From Solibacillus faecavium (GTDB lineage: Bacteria > Bacillota > Bacilli > Bacillales_A > Planococcaceae), in NCBI RefSeq assembly GCF_014836905.1, contig NZ_JACSPZ010000004.1:186001-250000 (forward strand): a DNA stretch of 64,000 nt. Direction: 5' to 3'. Position 1 is the first letter of the stretch; each line of letters begins with the position of its first letter. Below, piece by piece: positions 32,048 through 42,586 of the stretch. The notes below the pieces were generated by a model, which was given only the letters and a program-made list of their open reading frames with translations, did no database searches and was not told the DNA's origin. A program made the translations under genes and the position numbers.

Positions 32048-33505
32048 ATGATTCATCAATTAAATGCAAAAGATTTACATGAAAAAAATACTATTTTAAT
32101 GATTGTCTATGGGATGGCTGCTTTCTTAGGCGGTGTGGCACAACTTTTTATCGATCGTCCCATTGGAGTCGCTCTATCGTTAATTATCCCTTTGACTATT
32201 ACACTATTATGTTACTTTATTCAAAGAAAAGTAGTTGCATTGCATCCTTATTTTCCATATGTCGTTATCATCGCATCAGTCTTGACTGTGTATGGTACAA
32301 TCATTACCAATAAAGTAACATTAGCCACAATTATTTTAAGTATTTTTGTACTAATTTTAAGTAGTGTCCACAATCGGATTAAAGTTCTGTGCGCGGGATA
32401 TATTGCCTCTACTCTTGGTTTGGTATTTAATTTCACAATGGATACTGAAGGTTTTGCCGTTGATCCAGCAAATGTTTTCGTAGTTCAAACTTTAATGTTT
32501 GTCGCTATTCTTCTACAGGTGCGACAAAACAAAAAAATGTTCAATAATATTGAAAACTATATGACTCAGGCAAACGAGCGCGCTGTTCACGAAGAACAAC
32601 TGCATCAGCGTCTGGAATCTTCCGTTCAAGGTATCACATCAAAACTTGAGCTTATAACTGACAGCACTAATCAATCGAGTGCTGCACATCAACAAATGTT
32701 AGCATCACTAAAAGAAGTGAGCATCGGGGCACATAAACAATCCGATCACGTTCAATCTATTGTTGAAAGTACGGAGTTAACGCATAGAGAGCTACATTCC
32801 ATCGTTTCCGAGCTCAACAAGATTGTTACTGAAGCAGAAGATGGAAGTGTGAGTGCAGTAGAGGGAGTTAATTCCATGACAAAGCTCAAGCAGGAAATTG
32901 ATCAGTTTACTGCATTTTTCAATGAACTCAATACAACATTTATGTCTTTATCAGATAAAATTAATGAAACGAATCAGTTCGCTTATTCAATTCATAAAAT
33001 TACGGAACAAACAAACTTATTAGCATTAAATGCCTCCATCGAAGCTGCACGTGCAGGGGAACATGGAAAAGGGTTTGCGGTAGTTGCCCAAGAAATTCGT
33101 AAATTGGCAAGCTTGACAGATGATACTGTATTAAAGATTGATGAAAATTTAGCACAGGTCAATTCTTATAATAAACTTGCACTTGATCGATTAACACATG
33201 GTTTAAACCATGTCGAAACACAAGTGCAAATGATTGAAAGCTCGAATAATACTTTTACAAATTTATTTAAAGCTATGAACAATTTACAATTGAATTTAAC
33301 CCAGTTTTCAACGAGCGTAAAATCGATCGAAAAAAATGGGGAGTCGGTACAAGTTGCGACAAACGAATTTGCGACAATAATCGAGCAAAGTACTAGCTCC
33401 ATCGATCAACTATGCAACGTCTTAGAGAAAATTACTAAAGACCAGACTGATGTAACAAAAAATATTGAAGAAACTTATCAACAAGCATTAAAAATAATTC
33501 AATAA
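32048..33505 (+). CDS. Methyl-accepting chemotaxis protein with a membrane-embedded sensor
   Basis: A 485-residue receptor with five or six N-terminal transmembrane segments (about 20-175) in place of a large extracellular domain, no obvious HAMP, then the coiled-coil signalling domain with the conserved tip [19 protein letters not shown] and [15 protein letters not shown]. It would signal to CheA/CheW. The ATG at 32048 has AAAGGTG; an earlier in-frame start at 32009 lacks one. Ligand unknown. It ends in a strong terminator. Confidence 0.9.
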   Translation: MIHQLNAKDLHEKNTILMIVYGMAAFLGGVAQLFIDRPIGVALSLIIPLTITLLCYFIQRKVVALHPYFPYVVIIASVLTVYGTIITNKVTLATIILSIFVLILSSVHNRIKVLCAGYIASTLGLVFNFTMDTEGFAVDPANVFVVQTLMFVAILLQVRQNKKMFNNIENYMTQANERAVHEEQLHQRLESSVQGITSKLELITDSTNQSSAAHQQMLASLKEVSIGAHKQSDHVQSIVESTELTHRELHSIVSELNKIVTEAEDGSVSAVEGVNSMTKLKQEIDQFTAFFNELNTTFMSLSDKINETNQFAYSIHKITEQTNLLALNASIEAARAGEHGKGFAVVAQEIRKLASLTDDTVLKIDENLAQVNSYNKLALDRLTHGLNHVETQVQMIESSNNTFTNLFKAMNNLQLNLTQFSTSVKSIEKNGESVQVATNEFATIIEQSTSSIDQLCNVLEKITKDQTDVTKNIEETYQQALKIIQ

Positions 33506-33510
33506 GGACG

Positions 33511-33558
33511 AAAAAGGCAGTGTTGAAAAGTCAAATTGACTTCCACACTGCCTTTTCC
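33511..33558. terminator. Terminator between the chemotaxis gene and tcdA
   Basis: Stem AAAGGCAGTGT/ACACTGCCTTTT with an inner AGTCAA/TTGACT hairpin; flanked by A-run and T-run. Confidence 0.85.
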
Positions 33559-33563
33559 TTATA

Positions 33564-34325
33564 TTACCCTTGAACGCGGTTAATTTCCACATCTTTCAAA
33601 ATGGTATTAATCACCCAGCTGGCTGAAATTAATCCAGCAACAGAAGGTACGAATGCATTTGAAGAAGGTGGTAATTTTGCTTTACGAATCTCTGCTTCAG
33701 GCTTACCCACATATTGCGCGACATCCGGACGCACAACAATTGGTGATTCATCTGAAAATACTACAGTTATGCCCTTTTTGATCCCCTCTTTACGGAGCTT
33801 AGTACGAATTACTTTTGCAAGCGGGTCTGTATGCGTATTCGAAATATCAGCAATTTTGAAACGTGTTGGGTCCATCTTATTAGCTGCACCCATGCTCGAG
33901 ATAATTGGAATATCACGTTTTAGACATTCTTTCATAATATGAATTTTGTACATGACAGTGTCCGATGCATCAATAACATAATCAATCCCCTGTGCAAAAA
34001 ACTCTTCATACGTTTCTTCCGTATAGAACATATGCATATCAATAACTTCGCATTCCGGGTTAATATCTGCAATGCGTTCTTTCATAACAGCCGATTTGGA
34101 CTTCCCTACTGTTGATAAATACGCAACTAATTGACGGTTTACATTTGTTATATCGACATTATCTTTGTCGACTAAAATTATTCGGCCGATTCCACTGCGT
34201 GCACATGCTTCAGCTGCAAAAGAACCCACCCCTCCTACTCCTAAAATTGCGACTGTTGTATTTTTTAATTTTTGTAAACCTTCTGTACCAATAGCTAGCT
34301 CATTTCGTGAAAATTGATGTAACAT
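33564..34325 (-). CDS. tcdA: tRNA threonylcarbamoyladenosine dehydratase TcdA (YrvM)
   Basis: This 253-residue E1-like enzyme cyclises t6A37 in tRNA to ct6A using ATP. The nucleotide-binding motif GVGGVGSFAAEACARSG is near residues 30-46, followed by DKDNVDITNVNRQL and DVAQ. The position after aspS and the 6S RNA gene matches B. subtilis yrvM. Confidence 0.93.
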   Translation of the reverse strand: MLHQFSRNELAIGTEGLQKLKNTTVAILGVGGVGSFAAEACARSGIGRIILVDKDNVDITNVNRQLVAYLSTVGKSKSAVMKERIADINPECEVIDMHMFYTEETYEEFFAQGIDYVIDASDTVMYKIHIMKECLKRDIPIISSMGAANKMDPTRFKIADISNTHTDPLAKVIRTKLRKEGIKKGITVVFSDESPIVVRPDVAQYVGKPEAEIRKAKLPPSSNAFVPSVAGLISASWVINTILKDVEINRVQG

Positions 34326-34511
34326 CTAATTTTACCCCTCAATCTTTATCATTCTACTAGGCATTATAACGACAACAATTCTTATATGCAAGCGACATAT
34401 TAAAAGTGTACTAGTGTTAAGGCTGATTTAATTTACTTTCTTTTTAAATAGGATCGAGAACTTTTTAACAAAAAAAATACCCTTCCAACTTATTAGTCGA
34501 AGAGTAGATAA

Positions 34512-34724
34512 ATTAAATACGAATCCCAAATGTGCCGTCTTGCTAAAAAACATCGTTTTGATCCCGCATGAATAGCAAGGGGGTGCACTAGTCGTAGCTT
34601 TAAACGTCCCGCTCCAATGGGGCATGTTTGCGGCTACGGTAATAAGTAGCTCCCAACGATTTAATGTTCGGTCAAAAGTGTTAAGTAACAAATTTAGCGA
34701 CGAACACTTTAGGATTCGTGTTAA
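34512..34724 (-). ncRNA. ssrS: 6S RNA (6S-1/BsrA type)
   Basis: The 540-base gap between aspS and tcdA is where B. subtilis encodes 6S-1 RNA. The candidate RNA (about 210 nt) has a long closing stem: CGAATCC near 34711-34718 pairs with GGGATTCG at 34521-34526, continued by AAGTGTTCGTC with GACGGCACATT, then a large unpaired centre and an inner stem region. A TTAATA -10 lies at 34730-34735 on this strand. Identification rests on synteny, size and fold, not on a covariance model. Confidence 0.7.
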
Positions 34725-34819
34725 ACAAATATTAACACCAAATTTCTGATAATTCAATTAAAATATCAATTTTTAAAGTAAAATATTAAAAATGTACTAT
34801 GTTAATTGAAATATTTAGA

Positions 34820-34862
34820 AAAACCCGGCAATTTGAAATTTCTTTTCAAACTGCCGAGTTCT
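34820..34862 (-). terminator. Terminator after aspS
   Basis: Stem CTCGGCAGTTTGAAA/TTTCAAATTGCCGGG with a six-base loop is followed by T5 on the minus strand. Confidence 0.85.
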
Positions 34863-34866
34863 ATTT

Positions 34867-36633
34867 TTATTTTTTTAAAGCTACACGAAGACTTAACTCT
34901 TCAAGCTGTGCATCTGAAACTTGTGATGGAGCCTCTGTTAATAAACAGCTTGCCGTTGCTGTTTTAGGGAACGCAATTGTATCACGTAAGTTAGTACGGC
35001 CTGCAAGCAGCATTACTAATCGGTCAAGTCCCATTGCTAATCCACCATGTGGAGGAACACCGTAATCAAACGCTTCCAGTAGGAAACCAAATTGAGCGCG
35101 TGCCTCTTCTTCAGAGAAGCCTAGTAGTTCAAACATTTTCGCTTGTAAATCCGGCTCATAAATACGTAATGAACCACCACCAAGCTCATAACCATTTAAT
35201 ACGATATCGTATGCTTGTGCACGAACTTCTTTAGGGTTTGTATTCATTAACTCCAAGTCTTCATCGAATGGACGTGTGAATGGATGGTGTGCTGCATAAT
35301 AGCGACCTTCCGCCTCATCGTATTCGAATAATGGCCAATCAACTATCCATAAGAATTCGAATTTCGACTCATCGATTAATCCTAATTCTTTACCTAGTTT
35401 TAAACGTAGCGCACCAAGTGCATCTGCTACTACAGAAGATTTGTCTGCAACGAATAATAATAAGTCGCCAGCTTCTGCTTCTGTTGCAGAGATAATGCCG
35501 TTTGCCGCTTCGCCTTCAAAGAACTTCGCAATCGGACCATTTAAGCCTTCTTCCGTTACTTTTAACCAAGCTAAACCTTTTGCTCCATAACGACCTGCAA
35601 ATTCGCCTAATGCATCAATGTCTTTACGAGAGTAATTAGCAGCTGCACCTTTTACATTAATCGCTTTAACTTCTCCGCCATTTGTTACAGCATTTGCAAA
35701 TACACCGAATGCAGAATCTTTTACAATGTCAGAAAGCTGTTTTAATTCTAATCCAAAACGTACGTCTGGTTTATCTGAACCGAAACGATCCATTGCCTCT
35801 TTATAGCTCATACGCGCGAATGGAGTTACAACATCAATTCCCTTCACGTCTTTCATAACTTGAGTTAACAGACGTTCGTTCATTTCGATAATTTCATCCA
35901 TCGATAAGAATGAAGTTTCGATGTCAACTTGTGTAAACTCTGGTTGACGGTCTGCACGTAAATCTTCATCACGGAAGCAGCGAGCAATTTGGAAGTACTT
36001 TTCAAAACCACCTACCATGAGGAGTTGTTTAAATAACTGCGGTGATTGAGGTAACGCATAAAATTCACCATCATGTACACGAGATGGCACTAAATAGTCA
36101 CGTGCACCTTCCGGAGTTGATTTTGTTAAGATTGGTGTCTCCACTTCTAGGAACCCTTCATTTTGTAGGAAGTTACGAATCGTACGTGTTACATCTGAAC
36201 GCATTTTGAATGTGTCATACATTACTGGACGACGTAAATCTAAATAACGGTATTTTAAACGTAACTCCTCCGACACCTCTACATTATTATCAATGGCGAA
36301 AGGAGGGTTTTTTGCTTCATTTATAATTGTTAACTCAGAAGCTACCACTTCAATTTCGCCTGTTTGCATATTTTTATTTACTTGGGAAGCATCACGTAAA
36401 ACAACTTTCCCTTTTACTTCGATTACATATTCATTACGGATTTTTTCCGCTATTTCTAATGCACCCTTTGCCTGATCACCGAAAACTACTTGTACGATGC
36501 CTTCACGGTCACGCATATCCACGAAAATTAATCCGCCTAAATCACGTCGTTTTTGTACCCATCCTTTTAAAACAACTTCTTGCCCTGCTTCTGCAGCTGT
36601 TACTAAGCCACATGCATGTGTTCTTTGCGCCAT
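34867..36633 (-). CDS. aspS: Aspartyl-tRNA synthetase
   Basis: The 588-residue class II synthetase has an N-terminal OB fold ([20 protein letters not shown]), motif 2 [16 protein letters not shown], a GAD insertion domain (about 290-410), and motif 3 [16 protein letters not shown] bacterial-type AspRS by its insertion domain. Starts 14 bases after hisS ends, so the hisS T-box should control both. Confidence 0.97.
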   Translation of the reverse strand: MAQRTHACGLVTAAEAGQEVVLKGWVQKRRDLGGLIFVDMRDREGIVQVVFGDQAKGALEIAEKIRNEYVIEVKGKVVLRDASQVNKNMQTGEIEVVASELTIINEAKNPPFAIDNNVEVSEELRLKYRYLDLRRPVMYDTFKMRSDVTRTIRNFLQNEGFLEVETPILTKSTPEGARDYLVPSRVHDGEFYALPQSPQLFKQLLMVGGFEKYFQIARCFRDEDLRADRQPEFTQVDIETSFLSMDEIIEMNERLLTQVMKDVKGIDVVTPFARMSYKEAMDRFGSDKPDVRFGLELKQLSDIVKDSAFGVFANAVTNGGEVKAINVKGAAANYSRKDIDALGEFAGRYGAKGLAWLKVTEEGLNGPIAKFFEGEAANGIISATEAEAGDLLLFVADKSSVVADALGALRLKLGKELGLIDESKFEFLWIVDWPLFEYDEAEGRYYAAHHPFTRPFDEDLELMNTNPKEVRAQAYDIVLNGYELGGGSLRIYEPDLQAKMFELLGFSEEEARAQFGFLLEAFDYGVPPHGGLAMGLDRLVMLLAGRTNLRDTIAFPKTATASCLLTEAPSQVSDAQLEELSLRVALKK

Positions 36634-36647
36634 TGTTATTCCTCCAC

Positions 36648-37916
36648 CTATTTGTTTTCTAAAACGTATTGTACTAGCTGACCAAATTCAACTTTTGTTT
36701 GATCACCAGTTGCCATTGTTTTTACATTTACTACTTGCTCTTCTATTTCCGTCTCACCTAGCACAATGACAAATTTTGCTTTGGCACGGTCCGCTGCTTT
36801 CATTTGTGCCTTCATTTTACGATCTAAATAATCCATATCTGCTGAAATGCCTTTTGCACGGAATGAACTTACAAGCTCAACTGCTTTTAGCTTTGCTTCT
36901 TCCCCCATCGCCACTACATACATTTCCAAATCATTTTCCGTGGGAAGTTCAATATTCTTTGCTTCTAACGCTAATAATAAACGTTCAATTGAAAGTGCAA
37001 ATCCGATACCAGGTGATTCCGGACCACCGATATCTTCAACTAAACCGTTATAACGACCACCACCGCATAGTGTCGTAATTGATCCAAAACCTTCACCTGT
37101 AATCATAATTTCAAATGCAGTATGGTTGTAATAATCAAGACCACGAACTAAGTTTGGATCCACTTCATACGAAATACCCAATACATCTAAATATTGTTTT
37201 ACTTTTGTAAAGTACTCAGCTGATGAATCTGTTAAATAATTTGTTAAAGACGGTGCAGTAGCCATTGCCGGGTGTTTCGCATCTACTTTACAATCTAAAA
37301 TGCGTAAAGGATTTTTCTCTAGACGGCTTTGACAATCGCTGCAAAGCTCTCCAATAACCGGTGTGAAATGCGCGATTAATGCACTTCGGTGTGCATCACG
37401 TGTATCTTTATCACCTAATGAATTAATAACTAATTTTAAATCTTTCAAACCAAGTGTTGTATACACATCCATCGCTAGTGCCATTACCTCTGCATCTATT
37501 GCAGGATCAGCAGAGCCGATTGCTTCAACACCAAACTGTACGAACTGGCGATAGCGCCCTGCTTGTTGACGTTCATAACGGAACATTGGACCTGTATAGT
37601 AAAGCTTGACCGGCTGATCTACTTGCCCAAACATTTTGTGCTCGACATATGCACGTACCGCCGAAGCTGTTCCTTCTGGGCGTAATGTTAACGAGCGATC
37701 CCCTTTGTCCGTAAACGTGTACATTTCCTTTTGTACGATATCTGTTGTATCGCCTACACCGCGTTGAAATAATTCTGTCGCTTCAAACATCGGTGTACGA
37801 ATTTCGTTATAACGATATTTATCACATAAATCTCGAATGACACGCTCTACATACTGCCATTTTTCTGATTGACCCGGTAAAATATCCTGTGTCCCTTTAG
37901 GTACTTTAAAATTCAT
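36648..37916 (-). CDS. hisS: Histidyl-tRNA synthetase
   Basis: This 422-residue class II enzyme has motif 1 ([18 protein letters not shown]), motif 2 ([18 protein letters not shown]), the HisA motif [14 protein letters not shown] and a C-terminal anticodon-binding domain. The longer frame to 37997 is leader; the ATG at 37916 has GGAGTG six bases upstream. It is the first gene of the hisS-aspS operon under a T-box. Confidence 0.96.
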   Translation of the reverse strand: MNFKVPKGTQDILPGQSEKWQYVERVIRDLCDKYRYNEIRTPMFEATELFQRGVGDTTDIVQKEMYTFTDKGDRSLTLRPEGTASAVRAYVEHKMFGQVDQPVKLYYTGPMFRYERQQAGRYRQFVQFGVEAIGSADPAIDAEVMALAMDVYTTLGLKDLKLVINSLGDKDTRDAHRSALIAHFTPVIGELCSDCQSRLEKNPLRILDCKVDAKHPAMATAPSLTNYLTDSSAEYFTKVKQYLDVLGISYEVDPNLVRGLDYYNHTAFEIMITGEGFGSITTLCGGGRYNGLVEDIGGPESPGIGFALSIERLLLALEAKNIELPTENDLEMYVVAMGEEAKLKAVELVSSFRAKGISADMDYLDRKMKAQMKAADRAKAKFVIVLGETEIEEQVVNVKTMATGDQTKVEFGQLVQYVLENK

Positions 37917-37974
37917 TAAAAGCACTCCTTTCATAGTTGACCAAACTGTTCGCGAGCTGAACAAAGAGAAAATA

Positions 37975-38253
37975 AAAAAAGCTCCCGCCCCTTGCAAAAA
38001 TGCAAGGGACGAAAGCTTGTATACTCTTCCGCGGTTCCACCCTAATTGATGTATTGCTACATCCTCTCGTATTCGGATAACGGCCGATTCCGTCTTCCCC
38101 TACTAGAAAAAATTTTTTCGAGGAAACGCCTCTCAACTGTTGTTCACATGTTACTTACTGTAGGAAAGATTACAGCCTATGTCTTTCCCTCTCTTTTCAG
38201 CATTGGCAACCGCTACTTTTTTGGTCATTGGCAATGTTACTTTTGTTAAATTA
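37975..38253 (-). promoter_or_regulatory. T-box leader of hisS-aspS
   Basis: GGGTGGAACCGCGG (38030-38043), the antiterminator bulge, and a terminator (GCTTTCGTCCCTTGCA with TGCAAGGGGCGGGAGC, then T7 at 37978-38013) are present. Stem I near 38130-38200 carries AACATGTGAACAACAGTTGAG; the specifier could not be assigned safely. The promoter is TTGACA (38288-38283), a 17-base spacer and TAAGAT (38265-38260). Confidence 0.85.
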
Positions 38254-38392
38254 ACACTAATCTTAATGATGTCATGACAAGTTGTCAACCATTTTCAATA
38301 AAACGCTATATTTTTTGTCATATTTCCTTTTATAATAGAGAATATATGTGAAAGTATTGTAAAATTACAAATCCCACTAAAAGGAGGAAGCT

Positions 38393-39997
38393 ATGAATAA
38401 AAGAAAAATATTAATAGGTCTATCACTTTTATTACTATTTACAAGCATTTTTCCGTATAATTTTTCCACTAGCCAAGTGGCGGCAAATGGCGAGCAATTA
38501 TTTGTAAAAGCAGAAAAATTATATTTGCGTGAAGGTCCTGGTCTTTCCTATCCTGTGCTTGAAACATTAAAAGAAGGAACAGAGCTGCTGTCGATAAAGA
38601 AAGAAGGCGATTGGCAACATGTCAAATATGGTGAGATGGAAGGGTGGGTTGCTGCGTGGCTAGTCAAATCGGCCGACAGTAGATCTGCTGCCAAATCCGA
38701 AAAAACTGTTATTGCTCAAGTAAATGATTTAAACCTTCGAGCAGGTCCATCATTATCTTCTCCGGTACTAACAAAGCTTTCTTCGGGGACAGAAAGTAAG
38801 TTTTTACATCAAGAACAAGATTGGATTCAAATTCAAAATGGAGAACTGGTTGGTTGGGTATTTGAAAAATATGTGACGATTAAAGAAGAAACAATACTAG
38901 AAACACCCTCTACTCCTTCAAATAACAATGAAGAGTCGAATGTAACGCCTCAGCAATTTGATCCAAATACATTTACCATCAATGTAAATGCCGTAAATAT
39001 CCGAAAAAAGCCTGATCTAACTGCAAAAAAACTTGGGGTGGCAACAAATGGTCAGCAATTCAAAGTAATTAGCCGGGATCATAACTGGGTTGAAATTGAA
39101 TATAAAAAAGGCGCTAAAGGTTGGATTTATAGCTTTTATGGAACATTTACAAAACAGCTGAAATCTGAACAATCTTCTAAAAAAGAACAAACAAATAACT
39201 TTGTCACTGTAATTTATAACGGGACAAATTTACGTGAATCTGCATCAACTTCTTCAAATGTTGTGACTCGTGCAGATGCTGGTAATACATATCCGATTAT
39301 AGACAACGAAGGCGATTGGTATAAAATCGCATTAAATGAAGAACGAACAGCCTACGTTGCAAACTGGGTTGTAACTGAGAACAACAACGCAACAGGTCAA
39401 ACTTATCAAAACCATGAAAATCAATCGGAAGATCGGAAAAAAGGGACTTTAAAAGGCGTAACAATAGTACTGGATGCTGGGCACGGCGGAAATGATCGCG
39501 GAACTACAGGTGCTCGTGGAACAGATGAAAAAGATATTAACATTATGACAACAGAATTGCTCAGGTCTAAGCTTCAGGCTGCTGGTGCAAATGTTGTAAT
39601 GACACGTGAGTCGGATGTGTTTGTCGACTTGCGAAAACGTGTCGCTGTGTCACACCAGACAAATGCCGATGCATTTATCAGCATTCACTATGATGCAATT
39701 GAAGATAGTTCAGTTAATGGTTTTACAACCTATTATACGAATAGCTATCAGCAGGAGCTTGCCGAATATGTACATGCAGGCCTCGCATCCAAAGTTGATC
39801 TAAAAGATCGTGGAGCACGATTTGGTGATTACTTAGTGCTGCGTGAAAACCGTCAAAATGCCATTTTATTGGAGCTGGGCTATTTAAGTAATCCATCCGA
39901 AGAACGTGCAATCACTACAGATTACTACCGGGAACAAGCAACACTTGGAATTTATCAAGGTTTACTCAACTACTTTGATGCCCAGCTTGAAATGTAA
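38393..39997 (+). CDS. yrvJ: Secreted N-acetylmuramoyl-L-alanine amidase with four SH3b domains (YrvJ-like)
   Basis: The 534-residue protein has a signal peptide (residues 1-30), four bacterial SH3 domains (about 34-92, 104-165, 195-252 and 268-325, each with LREGPGLSYP or NLRAGPS-type starts) and a C-terminal Amidase_3 domain with zinc ligands H364, E379 and H432 and catalytic E494 (LLELGYLSN). It cleaves the amide bond between MurNAc and L-Ala. AAAGGAGG precedes the ATG. The position after hisS matches B. subtilis yrvJ. Confidence 0.94.
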   Translation: MNKRKILIGLSLLLLFTSIFPYNFSTSQVAANGEQLFVKAEKLYLREGPGLSYPVLETLKEGTELLSIKKEGDWQHVKYGEMEGWVAAWLVKSADSRSAAKSEKTVIAQVNDLNLRAGPSLSSPVLTKLSSGTESKFLHQEQDWIQIQNGELVGWVFEKYVTIKEETILETPSTPSNNNEESNVTPQQFDPNTFTINVNAVNIRKKPDLTAKKLGVATNGQQFKVISRDHNWVEIEYKKGAKGWIYSFYGTFTKQLKSEQSSKKEQTNNFVTVIYNGTNLRESASTSSNVVTRADAGNTYPIIDNEGDWYKIALNEERTAYVANWVVTENNNATGQTYQNHENQSEDRKKGTLKGVTIVLDAGHGGNDRGTTGARGTDEKDINIMTTELLRSKLQAAGANVVMTRESDVFVDLRKRVAVSHQTNADAFISIHYDAIEDSSVNGFTTYYTNSYQQELAEYVHAGLASKVDLKDRGARFGDYLVLRENRQNAILLELGYLSNPSEERAITTDYYREQATLGIYQGLLNYFDAQLEM

Positions 39998-40010
39998 CAA
40001 AGTGAAAATA

Positions 40011-40278
40011 GGGGCCGGGACTGCAGTAGAAATTTCATTAGATAAGGAAAAGACCCTTATTAAAAACGGATACTTTAAAAATTGTTTGGAATGGAGGGCA
40101 ACTCCAGCGGGAACAGCAAAATTTATTTTGCGACGAGTAACCGCAGGAGCACCGACGCCTGAGACTACAGGCTCAGGCCGTGCCCGCGGAAAGCGTCCCG
40201 GAATGGAAATCAATTTTTTATGCCAGCAAAAAAACGCCATTTCTCTCAAGGAGAATGGCATTTTTAAGTTATGTCCCA
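40011..40278 (+). repeat. MITE-like intergenic element, copy B
   Basis: The element begins GGCCGGGACTGCAGTAGAAA and ends with TTATGTCCC, giving short inverted ends (GGGAC/GTCCC). Inside are a GC-rich palindromic core (40082-40215; GCAAAAT/ATTTTGC and GCCTGAG/CTCAGGC hairpins) and a terminator hairpin (40229-40267). It aligns with 51980-52214 (opposite orientation) over its whole length and with 19400-19539 over the core. Confidence 0.72.
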
Positions 40279-40293
40279 TTCGCTATTTTTTTA

Positions 40294-41493
40294 TTATTCC
40301 TGAATTATTTGATACAAATAAAACAATTCTTCTTCATTTAAAATTCGTGGCACAGGATACAAAGGGTTCGCCTCCTGTATAGCACGCTCTACCATTACCG
40401 GAACATCCCTGTTGATAATCCCCTTTATTTTTGAAGGTATATTCATTTTCCGATTTAATGCTTCTATCTCCTCAATAAATAGCTGGGCTTTTCTTTCATC
40501 ATTATCGGTAATGCTCCCTATCCCTACTATATTAGCAAGTTCTGCTAAGGGCTTTGTTGCACTTTCTCCGTAAAACCGAAGGACGTGCGGTAAAATTACA
40601 GCGTTTGCAAAGCCGTGGGGAATTTGATAAAAGCCACCTAATGTATGTGCGATTGCATGAACATAGCCAACATAGGCACGAGTAAATGCTAACCCTGCTA
40701 AATAGGAGGCGCGTTGCATTTCCGCGCGCGCTTTCATATCTGAACCATCTTCATATGCCCGTAACAAATATTTGAAAATAAGAATAACAGCTTCGCGGGC
40801 ATATTTTCTCGTTTCCTCTGTATTACTTTTCCCTATATAGGCTTCTACAGCATGTGTTAATGCATCCATCCCTGTTGTAGAAGTAATATGTGGCGGTAAA
40901 TTAACCGTTAAAACGGGATCCAGAACGGCATAATGCGGTATAAGTACAGGATCCATAATGGCAAACTTTTCATGTGTATCACTATTTGAAACAACCGCTG
41001 CAATCGTTCCCTCACTTCCGGTACCGGCCGTTGTAGGAACAGCAAAAAATGGTGGCATTTCTTTTCTTACTTTAAATAAGCCTTTCAAATCAGGAATAGA
41101 CTTTGTAGGTTGTGCGATACGAGCCGCGACCGCTTTTGCACAATCCATCGGCGACCCTCCTCCAAAGGCAATAATTCCCTCACAATCATGTAGATAATAA
41201 AGTGCCAATGCTTCCTCAATATTAGTGAATGTCGGATTAGGCACAGTTTTACTGTAGATGACGAATTCAATATTTTGCTCATGCATTTCTTCTAATAATG
41301 AATCCATCAATTGGAGCTTATTAATCCCTTCATCTGTAATAATCAGGACAGTCTTCAAATTTAACTTCTGGATAAGTACCGGTAATTTTAATATACTGTT
41401 TTCGCCTTGCAGTAAATCAGGCTTTCTCCAGTTCATCAGCTTCATACCCATACGCATCGAACTTTGAAATGTTCTACAATAAGCTGTATACAT
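40294..41493 (-). CDS. Iron-containing alcohol dehydrogenase (group III)
   Basis: The 399-residue enzyme has a Rossmann-like N-domain with the NAD-binding GGGSPMDCAKAVA and a metal site: D and H residues in TGMDALTHAVEAY, and H in VHAIAHTLGGFYQIPHG. Metal ligands (D, H, H, H) are intact. The ATG at 41493 has GGAGTG five bases before it; the frame extends to 41532 without support. Substrate unknown; likely butanol/propanediol-type alcohols or aldehydes. No neighbouring pathway. Confidence 0.88.
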   Translation of the reverse strand: MYTAYCRTFQSSMRMGMKLMNWRKPDLLQGENSILKLPVLIQKLNLKTVLIITDEGINKLQLMDSLLEEMHEQNIEFVIYSKTVPNPTFTNIEEALALYYLHDCEGIIAFGGGSPMDCAKAVAARIAQPTKSIPDLKGLFKVRKEMPPFFAVPTTAGTGSEGTIAAVVSNSDTHEKFAIMDPVLIPHYAVLDPVLTVNLPPHITSTTGMDALTHAVEAYIGKSNTEETRKYAREAVILIFKYLLRAYEDGSDMKARAEMQRASYLAGLAFTRAYVGYVHAIAHTLGGFYQIPHGFANAVILPHVLRFYGESATKPLAELANIVGIGSITDNDERKAQLFIEEIEALNRKMNIPSKIKGIINRDVPVMVERAIQEANPLYPVPRILNEEELFYLYQIIQE

Positions 41494-41587
41494 CGTAACA
41501 CTCCATTTCTCTCTATTTATGTACCCCTCCATTTAATATTCAGCATTCCTGCTGGAAATTCCTTGCTTTCCATAAATATTCCCAAAT

Positions 41588-41612
41588 AAAAAACGAACCC
41601 TTTTCGGATTCG
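41588..41612 (-). terminator. Terminator after the VWA-like gene
   Basis: Stem CGAATCC/GGGTTCG with a GAAAA loop, then T6, on the minus strand. Confidence 0.7.
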
Positions 41613-41624
41613 TCATTTCAATAC

Positions 41625-42410
41625 TTATTCATTTGCAAAAAATACTTTATCTGCAAATGGTATAGGCTGTACTTCAAAATCAGCTTCACTCATTGCTATT
41701 ACAGAAACATCTACAGACAGCTCGTGTAAACGCTCCGTGAAATCAGATTCAATGAAAGGTTGGAAATCATTAAATTGATTGTCTGTTATAATCATTAAAT
41801 CACGCTGATTATTGATTATATCTTTTGAGAATAGTTCAAGTACCTTTTCTAAAGCAGGAACGATTTGTGTAGTTCCATTTAAGTGTTTGTATAAAAAGCG
41901 TTCAAATAACGAAACATCCAGAGTTCCATTTTTAAAGAAAAGAGGTTCAGCAGTTGTATGACTGAACGGAAGAATGATTAAATCTCTCTTTTGCAAAGCA
42001 CAAAGATTAAACAGGGGCATAATGGTACCTTTACTAAATGCTTCATATTCACTCATTGAATCAGATTGTTGGATCATTACAATCATAGGTGAGTAAAGTT
42101 TTTCAAGTTCCTCAAACGGTACAAACAATACATTACCACGAGAAACTGTTCGATTTTTTAATAGTAGTTTTTGCTGTTCTGTTGGGAATAAAAAGTCTTT
42201 ATCCTGTATTTTAGGCATTGTTGCCTCTACTTCTTCAATCATTTCTTCAAGCGCGATGGATATTTCAATTACTTCTTTAAATAATGGTTCGTTTTTAAAT
42301 TTAGCGAAAAGTATTTGTTGCTGCTCTTCTTCCAAAGCTTGAAAAGATGCATTACGATATAGAAAATGAAGAATTTCATCGGTTAAAATAGGCCTATGTT
42401 CTTTTGTCAT
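41625..42410 (-). CDS. VWA-like protein with degenerate metal site
   Basis: This 261-residue protein has a helical N-terminus (1-95) and a VWA-like fold (about 105-260): MIVMIQQSDSMSEYEAF, then DLIILPFSH, NGTTQIVPALEKVLELF and DLMIITDNQF. The order matches the VWA MIDAS loops, but the first Asp of DxSxS is Gln (Q114, S116, S118). The start at 42410 has GGAGGAG. Such proteins often work with MoxR ATPases, none of which is adjacent. Function unknown. Confidence 0.6.
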   Translation of the reverse strand: MTKEHRPILTDEILHFLYRNASFQALEEEQQQILFAKFKNEPLFKEVIEISIALEEMIEEVEATMPKIQDKDFLFPTEQQKLLLKNRTVSRGNVLFVPFEELEKLYSPMIVMIQQSDSMSEYEAFSKGTIMPLFNLCALQKRDLIILPFSHTTAEPLFFKNGTLDVSLFERFLYKHLNGTTQIVPALEKVLELFSKDIINNQRDLMIITDNQFNDFQPFIESDFTERLHELSVDVSVIAMSEADFEVQPIPFADKVFFANE

Positions 42411-42535
42411 GCGAAACTCCTCCATCTGTTTTTCAAATCAATATCGATAGTATAGCGAAAAACAAAATGAAAAAGTAGTAATTCAAACTGACAAAGTCCA
42501 ACAAATTTTTGGTTGTGTGAACAGCCCATGTCCAT

Positions 42536-42568
42536 AAAAAACGACATCCATAATTGAGGATGTCGCGC
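42536..42568 (-). terminator. Terminator after the small protein gene
   Basis: Stem GACATCCTCAAT/ATGGATGTC with a short loop, then T6 on the minus strand. Confidence 0.75.
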
Positions 42569-42586
42569 CATACATAAAGTATGTAA

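Noticed and set aside
34428-34757. 109-residue minus-strand frame
   Set aside because: It overlaps the 6S RNA candidate, has no ribosome binding site and no recognisable product.
39906-40382. 158-residue plus-strand frame
   Set aside because: It runs from yrvJ through the repeat element into the opposite gene; no ribosome binding site, biased composition of the repeat only.
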